A model generated the notes under the pieces. It ran no database searches, was not told where the DNA came from, and worked only from the letters and a program-made list of their open reading frames with translations. 64,000 nucleotides of DNA from Melanocharis versteri (lineage: Eukaryota; Chordata; Aves; Passeriformes; Melanocharitidae): NCBI GenBank assembly GCA_013397845.1, contig VZTG01006027.1:434001-498000 (forward strand). The letters run 5' to 3'. The number at the start of each line of letters is the position of its first letter. The first letter of the stretch is position 1. Position numbers and translations under genes: made by a program. Below, one piece after another: positions 1-12,829 of this stretch.

Positions 1-475
1 TACACGCACCCACCAGACTCTTTAGATGTTCCAACACAGCATTTCTTATGGAGGACAGAGTTAGGAAAGGCTGAGCAATGAAAGCAGAGATTGTTACCAG
101 CTTTAACAGGCTTTGGATCATGCCAAGAACAAGTTTCACTGTTTTAGTTGCTTCGGTATGATAATCCCACATCTCTTCTATAATAATCAGATGCTCCTAC
201 ACTGCAGTCGGCAGCAGAAGACAAAATGAGTAGTAAAGAGACGAGCAGCAATCTCTTTAAAAGAGCTGAGAGGACTGCCAAGAATATTTGTAATCTGATT
301 TCATCCCTGCCTCCTTGCCTTCCCTGACCTGTCACTGGAACTCAGGGTGATCTACGCAGTGGGTTTCAGTTTGTGGTACACAGATCTCTTCTGGGCAAAC
401 CAAGGAAAGCAAACTGATGGGCAGGCTGAGATTCATCACAGGCCTGCATCACTGACCTACACCAACCCATTAGCT
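1..475. other. non-coding, nothing recognised
   Basis: Unique sequence with only short overlapping reading frames. I see no repeat, RNA gene or exon with convincing splice sites. Confidence 0.6.
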
Positions 476-531
476 CATTTATGAAGGAGTTTCACTTTAT
501 TACCATTTATGAAGGAGTTTCACTTTATTAC
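476..531. repeat. 28-bp perfect tandem duplication
   Basis: A 28-bp unit beginning CATTTATGAAGG occurs twice, at 476-503 and 504-531, with no mismatch and no spacer. A perfect two-copy tandem points to a recent slippage or duplication, or possibly an assembly duplication. It is non-coding. Confidence 0.9.
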
Positions 532-3500
532 AGGTCACTGAAAAAAGAAAATTAGTCTAGATGGGTGATCTATTTAGTTTAGGAAAAAGATCCACTTAGT
601 AAACTATGACCGGAACATCAATTCCTCACTATCTACAGTGACAAAGACATAGGTGAAATTGAAACAAATTTCTAATATTTTTTTTAAAGTAAAGAGACTT
701 TCATTGAACAATATTGGAGGTGCACTCCCTCATGGGGAAAGAAAAAAATTATTTACCATTTGCTCTCTGTCACAGCAGAGGTGAACTGTGAGAGCCCAGC
801 GTGGGCCTCTCTGTGCAGGACAGCGAGAACTGCAGCCACTTGTCACCTCCTCCCTGCAAGTCCAAAGTGACACAGGCAGATGATCTTCTTGAGGCATGTA
901 ATATAACACACGCAAAAAAGCAAAAAAGCCACGCCATGATTCAGTGGCAGCACAACTGTCTTGCCTTGCGCAGGACTGCTCTGCTCAGCCAGGGACCTTT
1001 TCTGCAGAATGCACAGTAAAACAGCTGCAACAAGCAGCTCGATGCCTTCAGAGGGATAATAATCTTGACAGTAAAAATATGAACCCAGCACAGCTATTTG
1101 TGCTCATTTACAAACAAGACACTGCACTAACTTATGCTCGTTTTCACATGAAAATTGCTGGAGTATTCACTGTGCATTGGGGTGATCAGAACAGCTTTGG
1201 AGCTGTGGTCCTGTGACCATCATAGCGTACAATTAAATACATTTCATTACTCATTTCAGGAAAGGCATCCACAGTTCCAAGGGAGAGGCTGAAGTGGATG
1301 ACAGGAGTGTTACATAAACATTATTGATTTCGTTCCTCCAAACACTCCCAATAAACACACCAACTGGTTTTGCTGAACAATGTAATGCATCATTCAGCTT
1401 TCCAACAGAACATATCAGCCATCAGCTATGCACAGTGTGTTCACTGGATGCTGCCATGAAGGACTGGGGAAGGGTGAGGCAGTGATCAGATAAAGGGTGT
1501 GCAGTCACTGCTCCAGCAGCAACACAGCAGCTGAATTTCCCAGAGGCAGCAGAGATATAGTGGTACTTCTCAGGCAGAACTTACATTCTAAAATATATCT
1601 TAAATCAGCCTCTTTCTTGGCAACATCTGTAGTGACACAGGAGTCCTGTTCATCAACACAGCAAAAGAATCTCCACCCTAGCGCTATAATCGGAAGTAGG
1701 CACAACAGAGGAGGAGGGAGAAGATATCTTGTTCTTCCCCCTTAGGAAGAAAAGATCCAAGCGCTTAATGTGGTCACACGTCAAAAAAATAATCATTGCA
1801 TTTTTGTGTTAAGAGGCAGGAAAAACAATGCTGAGGAGAAAATACCACCAAAAAGCGCAACAGATACTTATGGGCAGATCATCTGCAAGAGAGGGAGTTC
1901 CAAAAAACAAACCAACCCATGTGGCCAAGCACAAGGATAATGTTGTCCTTGTTTCACCCACACCTTCTTTCCCAATATGTCTCTTTCTTCATCAGCTAGA
2001 GATCTGGTAAAAAATTTACATTTAAAAAAAAAGTAAAATTATGTAACTCACAATTCTCCCATATGCTCAGTGCCTGTTAGCTCACAAACCATGGAATTGT
2101 GTTAACTGCCATGGCAAGGGGTGGATGGACACACAAAAATGCAACAAAGACCAGTTTTGGTATGCAGAGCCTTTGGGTGATGAAGAAATCTGTCGCTACA
2201 TGTTTTTAACACATAATGGTTTATTTTTCCTTACTGAACAGAGGGAGAAGAGGGTGCTGAAGATGTGAAATACTAACCACTTTGATCTTTCAAGGATTTG
2301 GGAACAGAATTTGTGCTTTGATACATCTAGTTCCATAAATCTCAACATACAAGGACAGAAAAATCAATGGGTAAGAGAGATGGATCACTCAGTGGGACAG
2401 AGAGAAACGAGTCAGCTTGTATCCGATCGGCCGATGAGGCCTAGGCAATCTGTCAAAATGCATTTTTCAGGGGCAATAATCCCCTTAACCAAGGGGGAGG
2501 AGCCACAAGTACCAAGGAGGTGAAAACTTAATGAGGGAAGGTAAGAATTCTCAAAACACTTTGGATAATTTTTTACATTTTAACTCTGAAGCATTGTTCT
2601 TAACTCTTTCCCTCCATTCGAGAAGGACAGGACAGCACAGACAGGTTGCAGTTTCACTGCTGTATCACACTTCAAATGGAACCCTTGTGGTTAACCGAAA
2701 AAAACACCCTACATGTCATTTTTTATACAACTCAGAGCCAGAACACGGAAACAGACTGAACCCTTGCCCTGCTAGGAAGAGGGAAAATGGCATGGAAAAT
2801 CCAGCCAGCTGCCTGCAGCACCCAGCTCCATGGGCAAGGACTGGATGATCCCACAGTGCTGCCATCACCTACACAGCCCAGCTGGTACCTGCCCTCAGAG
2901 AAAGAGATCAGCAAATGCCTTGGCAAGCCACACTCAAACCATGTACAGGCTCCTTCAGCAGTTCAAGTTTCCCCTCTAGTAACTCAGCTGCCTCACCCTC
3001 ACGGTATTTTTAGCATGCTTAGGTAAGACTTTTCTGGTATTTCCTCACATCAGAATTTCACCTGTTGCATCTTGCAATCAACCTGGGTGGGGCTTTTTTC
3101 TCTCTCATTTTCCTCCCAGAGCATTTTGTGGGCAAGCACCTATTTAGGTGTTGGATGGGGGCCACAAAGAGGAAGGGGAAGCAGGTGGTAAAGAACTGGA
3201 GATGCTTTTCCTTCTGTTTTTCTGTGCTGGCAACAATTGCTGAAATGCCACACCAAAGCCACCCTCTCTGAAAAACTTGAGCGGGTACAAACGCTGAGGC
3301 CCATCTGCTTAGCAACACATGGTGCCAGCAAACAGTTTCCAAGCCTCAGGCTGAGGCTCGTGGATATGGCAAAAGCACGTTGGGCTCCCAGCTCCACAGA
3401 CAGGCATCCAGGTAGGGAGAAGGGCAAGAGTGGCCTTCCCACAGCAGGCAGGTGCCACCAGTAGGGCACACCTCTTTCCCTTTCAGCAGCTTCACACAGC

Positions 3501-4685
3501 AGCAGCCTGCTTTAGGACCTCCTGTCTTCTGAAATCCTATTCAGATGCAGCCTCTTCCTCTGCGCCTTCAGGACAAGGATCCTCTGTGCAAAAACACCTT
3601 TCCTCGAGCACAGGAGCAGCATCCCCAGTCAGACACTGGCTTCTCCCCCTTCTCCCCATCCAAAAACATTTCTTCAGATTTTCCCAAATGCATTTTGACA
3701 GCTGACCTGCTCTCCAAAGCTCGTAAGAAATGAGTCTCTACAGCATGAGCTACACCTTACAAATGTCCCGTCAGGGGGGTGCTCCCTGATTTCCTGCTCT
3801 CCTTCCCATCTCCCAGTGAGCCCCTTCACCTTCCTTAGTGTCAGCGTGTCCCCAGGTGCTCAGCTCACGGCACCTTCACACCTCTTTCCTGGAGCTTCTC
3901 TGCTGAGCTGTGCCAGGAGGGAGCCTCACTCGTGCTGCCCCACCCCGTCCCTGCTGCCCTGACACAGCTCGGGCTGACAGCACTGCAGGGGAAGTGGCTT
4001 TATGGGATGTGACTGCAGGATTTCTGATGCATGTCACCCTTGATGCCAGCAGCTGCAAGAATTCCCCGCATTAGCAGAACACAATGAAAGCTGCCCCGTG
4101 GGCCACCCCACAGGTCAGGGGAGGGGAGCTGCCTTGCGTAATGCGAGTCAAAGCACTGCCAGGGAAAGCTGGCAGAAGGCTGACTTTGAGAATAAAATCT
4201 TGGGTTAAAATAGATAAAATCCCAGCCAAGAAAAAGCATCTGAATGCTCTGCTCAGAAGTCTTCCCCGGGACAGACATCCTGGGTGTAGCCCAAACACAG
4301 CACCTCACAGCCCTGCTTTGGCCTGGGAAAATGCAGAACAGGTGGAGTGCTTGACCAAAAAATCCTGCTTTTTGACATCCAACTGCAGACAGGGGTCAGT
4401 CCACAAATCAGGACAAATAGATGCAACTGAAGTCAACAGAGCTATGGCTGTTCATGCCAGTCCAGGTTGCTTTACAGGGTGACAAAGTTCTGGCACTTGA
4501 AAAACTCTGTGGATCAAGTGGGACTTCGGAGAGGTTTATAATAGAGAAGAACACACTTGGTGAAAAGTTAACCGAAAAACTGGCACAAAAAGCCAGAGAA
4601 AGTCAAGAACAGACAGAAAAAAGGAAAAAACCCACCGTTAGAAATGCCTGAGTGATCATAAGGAAATGATGTTTTGTTATGTGAT
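532..4685. other. non-coding stretch without recognised feature
   Basis: Average-composition unique sequence. Open frames of up to 132 codons are present on both strands, overlap one another, and show no domain or family resemblance. A small CpG-bearing palindrome (ATCGGCCGAT) sits near 2424-2433. I see no recognisable mobile element or RNA gene. Confidence 0.5.
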
Positions 4686-4689
4686 CCCA

Positions 4690-4800
4690 AGCCCTCTGCC
4701 ATAGGTGTCATATAAATAATTATTAATTATGTTGTTGATTATCTGTGTGAGCAATAGAGCTAATGAGCTGGTTCTTACAGGATATAAATACAGCTTCTAA
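4690..4800. promoter_or_regulatory. candidate AT-rich regulatory island
   Basis: A compact AT-rich block with clustered homeodomain-type cores, including AATAATTATTAATTATG near 4716-4732 and further TAAT or ATTA cores downstream. The flanks are less AT-rich. The pattern is typical of vertebrate conserved non-coding elements, but conservation could not be tested here. Simple AT-richness is the alternative. Confidence 0.25.
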
Positions 4801-6535
4801 AGAGCAAGGCAGCCATTCTGCCAACGGCAAGCAATTAGAATTATTTCTTCTCTGCTGAGAGTTTGCTTTTTTTTTTTTAACCTGAGGACAACCAATACAC
4901 ACTGTAGATATTTGCTATTAAAAAATCTACTCCCTTCACAGTCCCAGTAGACATAAACTGAATTTCCTTTAATGACTGGGCCCAATTAACTGGAACCTGG
5001 AGCTCCACTTTGAAAACAGCAGGGTTCCTCTTTGGAGGCTTGGCCCCGATGGGCAGGAGACATCCAAAGGTTGAGGATTAAAGTTGCTTTGTTTCACTGA
5101 GCATGTACACCATATTGCAGGATGGTTGGCATGGGAACACAGCTATGGAGCAGCCTGTAGTGCACAATAAACAGTCTCCATAAAATACAGAAGCAAATAA
5201 CTGGTGAGATGAAGGGTAAACCCTTCACCTATCCTTGGGAAAGCTCAGCAGATGGAGGAGGAAGGAGCAGCCCTTCCAATTCACGGCCCTTCATCCACAC
5301 CTGCTTCCAGGAGCTTTGTTTTAACATTAGTGCTTTAAGGGCACATGTGTAGTCGACCCATTTCACCATCTGGTGTCCAAACCACGGGATCCAAAAGGAA
5401 ATTCCACTTTAGCTGCTGTCAGCCTTGAATTGCCACATCTCTCAAGGTGCTGGTTAATCCCAGGACAGAATTTGAGAAGAGGGTTGGCTGGCAGGGGCCT
5501 GACGTCCATCAGTAAAAGGAAAAGGGCAAGTTTCCTCTACAGAAAAATACTCTTTTTTCTCAGAGTCACAGATAAAAGAGGTTGGACCCTAGGTCTAACT
5601 GACAGAAAGTGCAGTAGCAAATCAGGAATAAAACTTATAACCCTGCTGCTGCATAAGAGGGGAAGCGGGGGGGAAAGGAAAAACAGGAAGATGGTGAACA
5701 AGCTTAGGAAACCTGTAACATCTCTATGAACACTTTGCTTTGCCGCTTCTTTTACAACAACAGGATCACCAGATGAAACTCTGCAAGCATCTTCTGGAAG
5801 TTCCTTTTTGCTCTGCTCTCCTCCAGGGCTGTTGTTCCAGCATGCTGACCTTCAATCTGCAGAAATTTCCTGATCCTGATCGACGCACTTGATAAAACTT
5901 GCAAAACACTGACCCTGGGGACTTGCTCAAGAGACAGGAACGCAAAGACTCAAACAGGAAAAGCTGGAATTTATGGGCTTGCTGGCAGTCTGGCTACAGT
6001 GTGGACATCAGTCTTCTGCAAGGGCTGAGAAAAGTCGTTCTTTGTTATGAGCAAGACAGACCAGAACAGACAGCATCCTCTGTAGACCCAAAATTATGAT
6101 TTCTAAATGTCATCCAGCCCCTCCACCAGCAAAAGCAGAGACACATCTTACGCCAACCTACCCTGAAGGCCTTCTGATGCAGCTTTGTCCGTGGTTTTGA
6201 AGTGTGCAGTAAGAAATCAGTACATTTTCAGGCCTCTGAGGAACAATTTTTTTCTTAAAGAAGAAAGCCCATGGTGCGCTGACACAGGAACTTTAAAAGT
6301 GCAGCTTTAAAAGGAGCACCCTGGGCACTGACCTACACAAGCTGCTCCACTCAGCCAAGCCATCCACTTCTTTATTAGACATGACCCAGAGTGCTTTACG
6401 TATTCCCCTGCATTTTAAAGGGGTCAGGCAAGAGCTCCCAAATAGGCTTAGAGCTGCCAAGGAGCCCTTGCTTTTTCCTCCCTCTTTTGTTCTTCAGTAG
6501 CCGTGTGCTGGGAGCAGGGCTCTGCATCCTGAGGT
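4801..6535. other. non-coding stretch, nothing recognised
   Basis: Unique sequence with a T10 tract near 4867. The longest open frame is 118 codons (5373-5729, plus strand), basic and low in complexity, with no domain I recognise. Confidence 0.5.
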
Positions 6536-6615
6536 TATTACACATTTCTCTAATGGATCTCCATGCATAATAAATTAGCTCATTAATGAACTGATTTGAA
6601 GGAAGAGTTCACTGC
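6536..6615. promoter_or_regulatory. candidate homeodomain-rich regulatory island
   Basis: In about 80 bp there are GGTTATTACAC, TCTAATGG, CATGCATAATAAATTAG and CTCATTAATGAAC, giving at least five TAAT/ATTA cores. TTCATTAATGAG on the minus strand is nearly palindromic, and CATGCATAAT is POU/octamer-like. Such density in otherwise average sequence suggests a transcription factor platform. This is inferred from motifs only. Confidence 0.35.
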
Positions 6616-6910
6616 AGGGGCTAGAAACCCAAAGACACACGCCTATGACTGAACAAATAAGTCACTTCTGCAGCATCACATCGTGCATCCTGCTGGTGAA
6701 GGCCCCATTAAATCACCTGGCGCTGCTGCTGCCTGTTCTCCATCCTCACCATTATAAAAGATATATGGGAACTGCTTTTGCCTCACAGCTGCTTATTTGT
6801 GGAGGTCTGGTCTCATTCCTTACAGGCCTTTTCCATTTGGGACTGTCACGTTTGTCGTTCACGTTAAGGGAGTTTGTGATTCCAGGACCAGCTTTTGCAG
6901 TGTTTGAATT

Positions 6911-6940
6911 ATTTGGATTGCAGCTCATTTGGATTGCAGC
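6911..6940. repeat. 16-bp period tandem duplication
   Basis: The 14-mer ATTTGGATTGCAGC occurs at 6911-6924 and again at 6927-6940, a two-copy tandem of period 16. It is a local slippage duplication with no evident function. Confidence 0.85.
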
Positions 6941-7159
6941 GAGGGACTGCAGGTCCACCCTGAGGGTTGTTACCAGCCTGAAAAATCTCAAGGCTGTGGT
7001 GTTTGCCTGCTATTGCTGCCCAAAATGAGGGAATCAAGTCTGAAAACAGCTGCCCTGAGCTGCTAACTGAACATTTCCAGATGATCCCAGGAACCTACCT
7101 CCATGCTCCAGCACCGAGCACTACCTTGTAAACAAACACCCTTATATAGGTCTGTGTGG

Positions 7160-7360
7160 GCAAAGTTAATTATCTCCAAATAGCTTCCAGAAGCCTCAAA
7201 TCAATTTATGAAAACAAAAATTAACTTTCCATATAAACATAATTACAGTGAGACAACAGTATCCAGCCTGGTGCTACTGCTGTTTTTGGAAGCTGGGCAG
7301 AAAGCCAAATGAGTTCATTAGGCAGTGTAATTAATAATGGTTTTTTCCTGCTTTAGGAAG
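7160..7360. promoter_or_regulatory. candidate AT-rich regulatory island
   Basis: The stretch carries GTTAATTATC, AATCAATTTATG, AAATTAACTTTCC, ACATAATTACAG and GTGTAATTAATAATGG. Several TAATTA-class homeodomain sites and a PBX-like AATCAAT fall within 200 bp. There is no reading frame of interest. Conservation is untested, so this remains a motif-based candidate. Confidence 0.35.
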
Positions 7361-10300
7361 CCATTTATGGTCCTAAGAGGCAAAGGTACTGGGGAAAAAA
7401 CCCACAGCTGACAAGTTTTAAAAGGTGCTTCTGCAACAACAATTTATTTTAGAGCCTCCATGAGAATATATATCATTTAATGAACAGAAAAAGAGCAGAA
7501 AAAAAATAACACTGCAGCGAGATCCGTTCACTCTGCTCACAAAAATGCCTTGGAAGAATTTTCTTGAGAAGGAACCACCTGGAGTTTCTGCTCCAGAAAT
7601 GAGCATCACCCACTTTACAACCCAAGAGACACAAAGACAGCATCACATAACCAGCTTCCCCTGTTCAGTTCTCTATGTCCATCGGCCTTAGAACAGCACA
7701 AAATCCTGAAAATGCAAGAGGAGTCCAGAAAAAACACCATTTCATGGCTCTGATCCCAGCAAAACACTGGGAAGTTTCTTTGGTTGCTAAGCCTATCTGA
7801 TTATTACTTATCAGCTCTGAATTGTATTCTCTCAGGTTACAGAGACGTGCACTTTGCAAACACAAGACCACTTTGTCTCTCAAAGTGGCAGCACGCAATC
7901 TGAAGTGGAGCTTGTCCATGTGTGAGAAAGCCACATCTGTTATCCTCTGTCCCACTAGGCCAGAAGGGGTGTGCTGATGCTACCAAAGTGCCAGCCGGTG
8001 TTGATGGACACTGCACAGGATGGTCAAGGCAGAAGAGCACCAGAGCTGGGCCACTTTTCACTGCGCACTCATTTCTGGGCAAGTAGAGGGCCAGAACTGT
8101 GCAAGTCACCAAACATCTACTTAACAGGCCAAATTAAAAGCAGATAAAGACAGCAGCCATCTCACCATCCATATCTAAATATCTGTGCGGCTCTGAGCCA
8201 CATAAAGGGAATATTGGGGTGTGCATGCCTCAAAGCCGAGGAAGTTGACAAGCCCTGCCCTCTAACACCCCAACTCAGCTTCTTGCTCAGATGCTTCACC
8301 TCCCCGTAGCAGAGGGTAGATCCCCCTGCCATGGATTGCCTGGTGGAATACACAAACCCTGGCTCAGCCCCGCAGCACAGCAGTGTAATCTATTTATGAA
8401 TGGCAGCGGAACTCCGAGATTGAATTACGAGGCAGGTATTCAATCAGGCAGGATGTGTAGCTGCTTTCTAACAGACTGGAGGATTAAGAGAGCGGTAGAA
8501 TACATCCTTTCCTTCCACATGACAGCATCTCCCTCTTCTCCCCTCCCCAGTCAAGAAACTAGCAGAGTCTGTACTTAAAGAGAAGAGGATTTGCAATGCT
8601 CAGGACCCACAAGAAGGATTAGAGAAAGGTTAAAGAGAACATGCATACAAAAGACAACTCTCCTGTGTCATCCCCAGCAGAAGAATTATTAAACAACACT
8701 CTGTGCAAGACAGGGCAAACAAATCTGAGCTACCAGGAGAAGAGGAGGTGCAGTGGAGGAGCTGCCAGCTGCTCCATTTGCAGTGTCTAGGGTAAAACCA
8801 CAGCATCTGTTTTTAGCACAGCTCAAAGACGGGCTTCATGGTTTTTAAGAGGCCTGGACAGTGTAGGGAATTGCAAGCGAGGGAGCCTGCAGTCAGCTGG
8901 TTTGTGTATTCCCCTACCACCCAGGGTTCACTGCCTCTAACTGCACTAGGTCCTGCACAAGCACAACACAGGAGAAGTCCCTACTCAAAAGAGCACATCA
9001 CATGCAATGTAGAAATTCCCATTTTACTGATTGCTACCATTCCTAGGGACATGCAATGTCTGTGCTGTGGCAGAGCATGACAAGGAAATATGGGAATTTA
9101 TGGCTTAGAGCCTAGAGAAGAACCACAGTGCATGGATGTGAAAGTCACCCGATGGGAAAAGGCTGCAGTCTGGTGTAAGAAGACAGAGGACAGTGTTTCA
9201 CATGGTACAGGGAAGAAATTCTCTATCTGATGCAGCAGGATTACATCATGTCTGACGGCAGAGGCCCATTGTGCTCTCGCTTGTAAAGGAGGATTACTGT
9301 ATATCTGATCTGCAAGAGGGATTACCGTGTTTGAAGCAGGCTCACTACAATCAGGATGAACTGAAAAGCAGCAATATGCTGGTGGAAGGTTTCGCTGGAT
9401 TTGTGACAGGGCAGATGCAGAGCTGTGTATCACTCTGACACTAACAACAATGCATTCACACATTGGAAGAAGGCCCCAGACCTCCTGGAGATGATTTCAG
9501 CGTGTGGCACAGGCCCACTTCACTGCCAGCCCCCAACTCTCTTGACAGGTCACTGAACAAAACTTGTGCCTGAGTCTATAGCAGAGGTCCATGTAGTTCT
9601 GGGAAGAAATGCCAAACTCTCTTAATTCTCTTGAGTTCAGTCCCTTTTCAGTCCAATTTGACCCGGAACCTATGCTTAGCCCTTCCTTGATCATAATTTC
9701 CCATGCCTGAATGACCAATTCTTTTTATTTATAATTAAAATCTTAATTGGATTTGACAGTGATAAAGATGCATTGTACTCTTTAATGTCTTACAGTATAT
9801 GAACTCTGGGACACGTATCTATTGCATTCTCCATTATCAATACTTCAATAAACTTTCTGTTAAACCTTGTTATAAGAAAATTGAGTTTTCATCGAAATCT
9901 ACAGGACTGGCCTATTACTGCAGGAACCATATCAGGGAAGACATCACAGCCACCCTCACACAACACAAGCCAGACAGCTCTTAACACAACAGGTGGCATT
10001 TACCAAGATATTGACTATAAATCATTGCAAATGGAACTGCAGGAGAAGGCAAGGCCTAGGGGCCTACTGGGATCATGCAGACCTTATTTTATTTTATGCT
10101 GGGTCATCCCCAGGTTTGTCTTCAATGATTTTCTTTGTTCTTTTTAAATACCATCCCATCACCAGGAGAAACCCTGTGCCTCACCACCTGAGCTGAAGAC
10201 TCTGCATGAAACTCCACTTTCAGCTGAGGAGTAACAGCCATGGGGACTTGGCAAGACTTGTGCCAGATAGAAGGAGGAGCCTGTAGATAACCCTCACAGC

Positions 10301-12806
10301 TCCTCATCTGAGCTGCTAGGAGGTTCATCCTCAGGTTTGGCACAAAAAGAAACCTCTTGATTAATATTCACCCCCAAGCACATTTCATTCTTTCGTCCTT
10401 CTCGCCAAATCTTCCTGCTAGAATCCATCCTTCGGGGTGAAAAAAAAGCACCAAACCAGTAAAACTCTTCAGCAAAGCAGGCAGACTTGCTGCACTCGTA
10501 TTTGACAGAAGGGAGAACAGATTGGGACTCCATGAAGAGTGACTCATTATCAGCAAATAGTTTTAAGTGATGATTGTTTCATCACCACCCACCCAGCTCT
10601 TCCCTCTGTCTGCAGGCTAGCGCAAAAACTCACTGCGAGAGGATGACAAGAAAGAAAAATTAGGCAGACGACCTTACCTCTTGCTTCCTCTCCCAGGATC
10701 GTGAGCAGAACTGTCTAAAAAGGGATCTGTAACCTTGGGTTACAGATTGAGAGCTTAAGGGTTTTCTTTTCTTCCAAAGGCAGTGTGTAATATTGTCTCC
10801 CTTCTTAACCTATCCAAGAAAACGCTGAAAAACATTTTCAGATAGCTGCCCTTTTCCTGTGCAAACATATGCTGAGCCTAACCCTTAGGGACACTAACAC
10901 CCTTGCAGTCATTTAGCAGATAAGCCCTTGCTGTAGGATCAAAGCTCCGTTGCAATGTGCCAATTGATGTTGCTGTAAATGAGCATTAGCACATTTGGGA
11001 TCCAGCAGGACTGGTGCCTGAAGGTGAAGAATCCCATACTTGGAGTCAAACACATCAAAACTCCATCAATAGCAGGGTACAGAAGGTTACAGCAGCAAAA
11101 ATGAAACGCTGGCTGTATCACGTTGCTCTCAGCAACTACTTCCAGCAGCGAGCTGCGTTTAAAGCAGCTGCAGAGCAAATGGAGAGAGAGGGAAAGAGCA
11201 GAAAATCATCACACACACTCTTCCTACAGAGGGGTTTTGAATTGAAATGGCCCAAGGGCAACCATATAAGAAAAATGGAGTTGTCTGGCTCCAGGCACAA
11301 CAGAGAAGCTTCTCCTGTCATGACCAGGAGAAAAGGGAGAAGGCAAGAGAACGGGGCAGCCCCCCATGGTGGTGTTCTCCCCCCCACACAGCAGAGGCAG
11401 CAGGGTCACAGACTGGGCTTTCCAGAACCGTGACCTCTCCCGTCCACCTCTCCAGACAATAAAAAGCTGTTTCAGGTTCCCAAACGCTTTCAAAAGGATC
11501 CTCTGCAGGGAAACCTGCTCACTGAAGAGCTATTCCAGCACCTTCCCAACCCTTGCCAGGCAGAGAGGCACACAGGAGTTCTGTTATCAAAAGATAATCA
11601 CATCCCTGGGGCATTACCAAGCACAAAATGCAGCTGTGCCTCCGATCCTCTGGGTGCAGTTACCTCCTCATTCACCGTGCTCCCACCTGCCCTCAAGCTC
11701 CCTTTAGTTCTATTAGGAAATTGTTTGTACCTCTACATCGCTATAAATTATTGAGCAGTATCTGAAGCCCTGGAAGGCATTATTTCACCTATCCAAAATG
11801 AGTAAATAAATAAAACCCCTTTCCATCAGAACATCCACTTAGACCTGAATATTCCAAAACCAAACAAAATTTACACAAAGCCTTAAAAAATTCCTTGTGA
11901 TATTAAACACAAACCCACACCATAAGAAACGGCTCACAACTCCTATCATTTCAATATCCAGATATGCTTGCAGGCATTTTGCATCTCAGCTCCCAACGTG
12001 GGTTGTATTTTGCAGGCTTCACATTGCTACCAAAGCTGGAGACAGCCGTCATTGACTCGTGTGCCAAGCAGTGATACAAACTTAAAATATTCTTCAATTG
12101 CTTTTTTTGTACTGAGGGCTATCAGCCTCATCTAGTTTCTAACCAGTGAGATCTGTATCTTTTGATTTCTTCTGAGACTCTGAGGAATATAAAACCAGGT
12201 ACAGTGGAAGGGAAGAATCATGCACAGTTTCTCCTCCAGAATTCAGTGATAGGAAGGATTCAAGGCCAGATGAGTTTGGGATGATGCCAGCTATCTGTTG
12301 TCAGGGAGGGGCAGAGCAGGTGGTTACCTCCCCACCCTCCCATGGCCTTCTTCAGGATTTGACCAGAAAGAAACCACACTGCCATGCTGGCAGCTGCCAC
12401 CACTTTGTCCAGAGGGACTTTAGAGGAGAACTGACGTTTTAATGACTTTCTGTTCTTAGCTCTCTGCCACTGTCCCCTAAAAACATCTCTACAACACAGA
12501 GGTAAGAAGCAAGGAGAGAGAAGTAGTGCAGTCAAAGTGACACAGCTGACCTCCCTGCCTGACAGAGGCAGTCTGAAAGTCTCCATTATCCAACAACTCA
12601 ATCCCTACAGGGTCATGCAAGTCACCCCACAGGCCAAGGTCACCCTTAATCTCCATTAGCATCAGCCCTTGTTTATTTTCCAACCTTTACTCCCAGGAAG
12701 CTGAAAGCCCAAAGCAGGGCAAGAAATACAATTCCTTTCCCTGGACACTTACTGCATTATTAAACATGGATTTAAACAAGGTTTTCTATCTGTATGCTAA
12801 AACACC
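7361..12806. other. non-coding stretch, nothing recognised
   Basis: Unique sequence with scattered short frames. A small AT-rich patch near 9720-9850 (ATTTATAATTAAAATC) and a TAAATTATT patch near 11743 are too weak to call. I recognise no mobile element, exon or RNA gene in this 5.4 kb. Confidence 0.5.
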
Positions 12807-12829
12807 TTTTTTTTTCTTTTTTTTTTTTT
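12807..12829. repeat. poly-T tract (T9 C T13)
   Basis: Homopolymer tract of 23 bases interrupted by one C. It is either simple sequence or the poly-A tail of a reverse-strand retrocopy. No recognisable element lies next to it. Confidence 0.95.

Noticed and set aside
3447..3472. Possible CTCF site (GTGCCACCAGTAGGGCAC)
   Set aside because: The CCACCAG core is followed by TAGGGC, not the expected purine/G-rich GGGGC spacing. Too weak to call.
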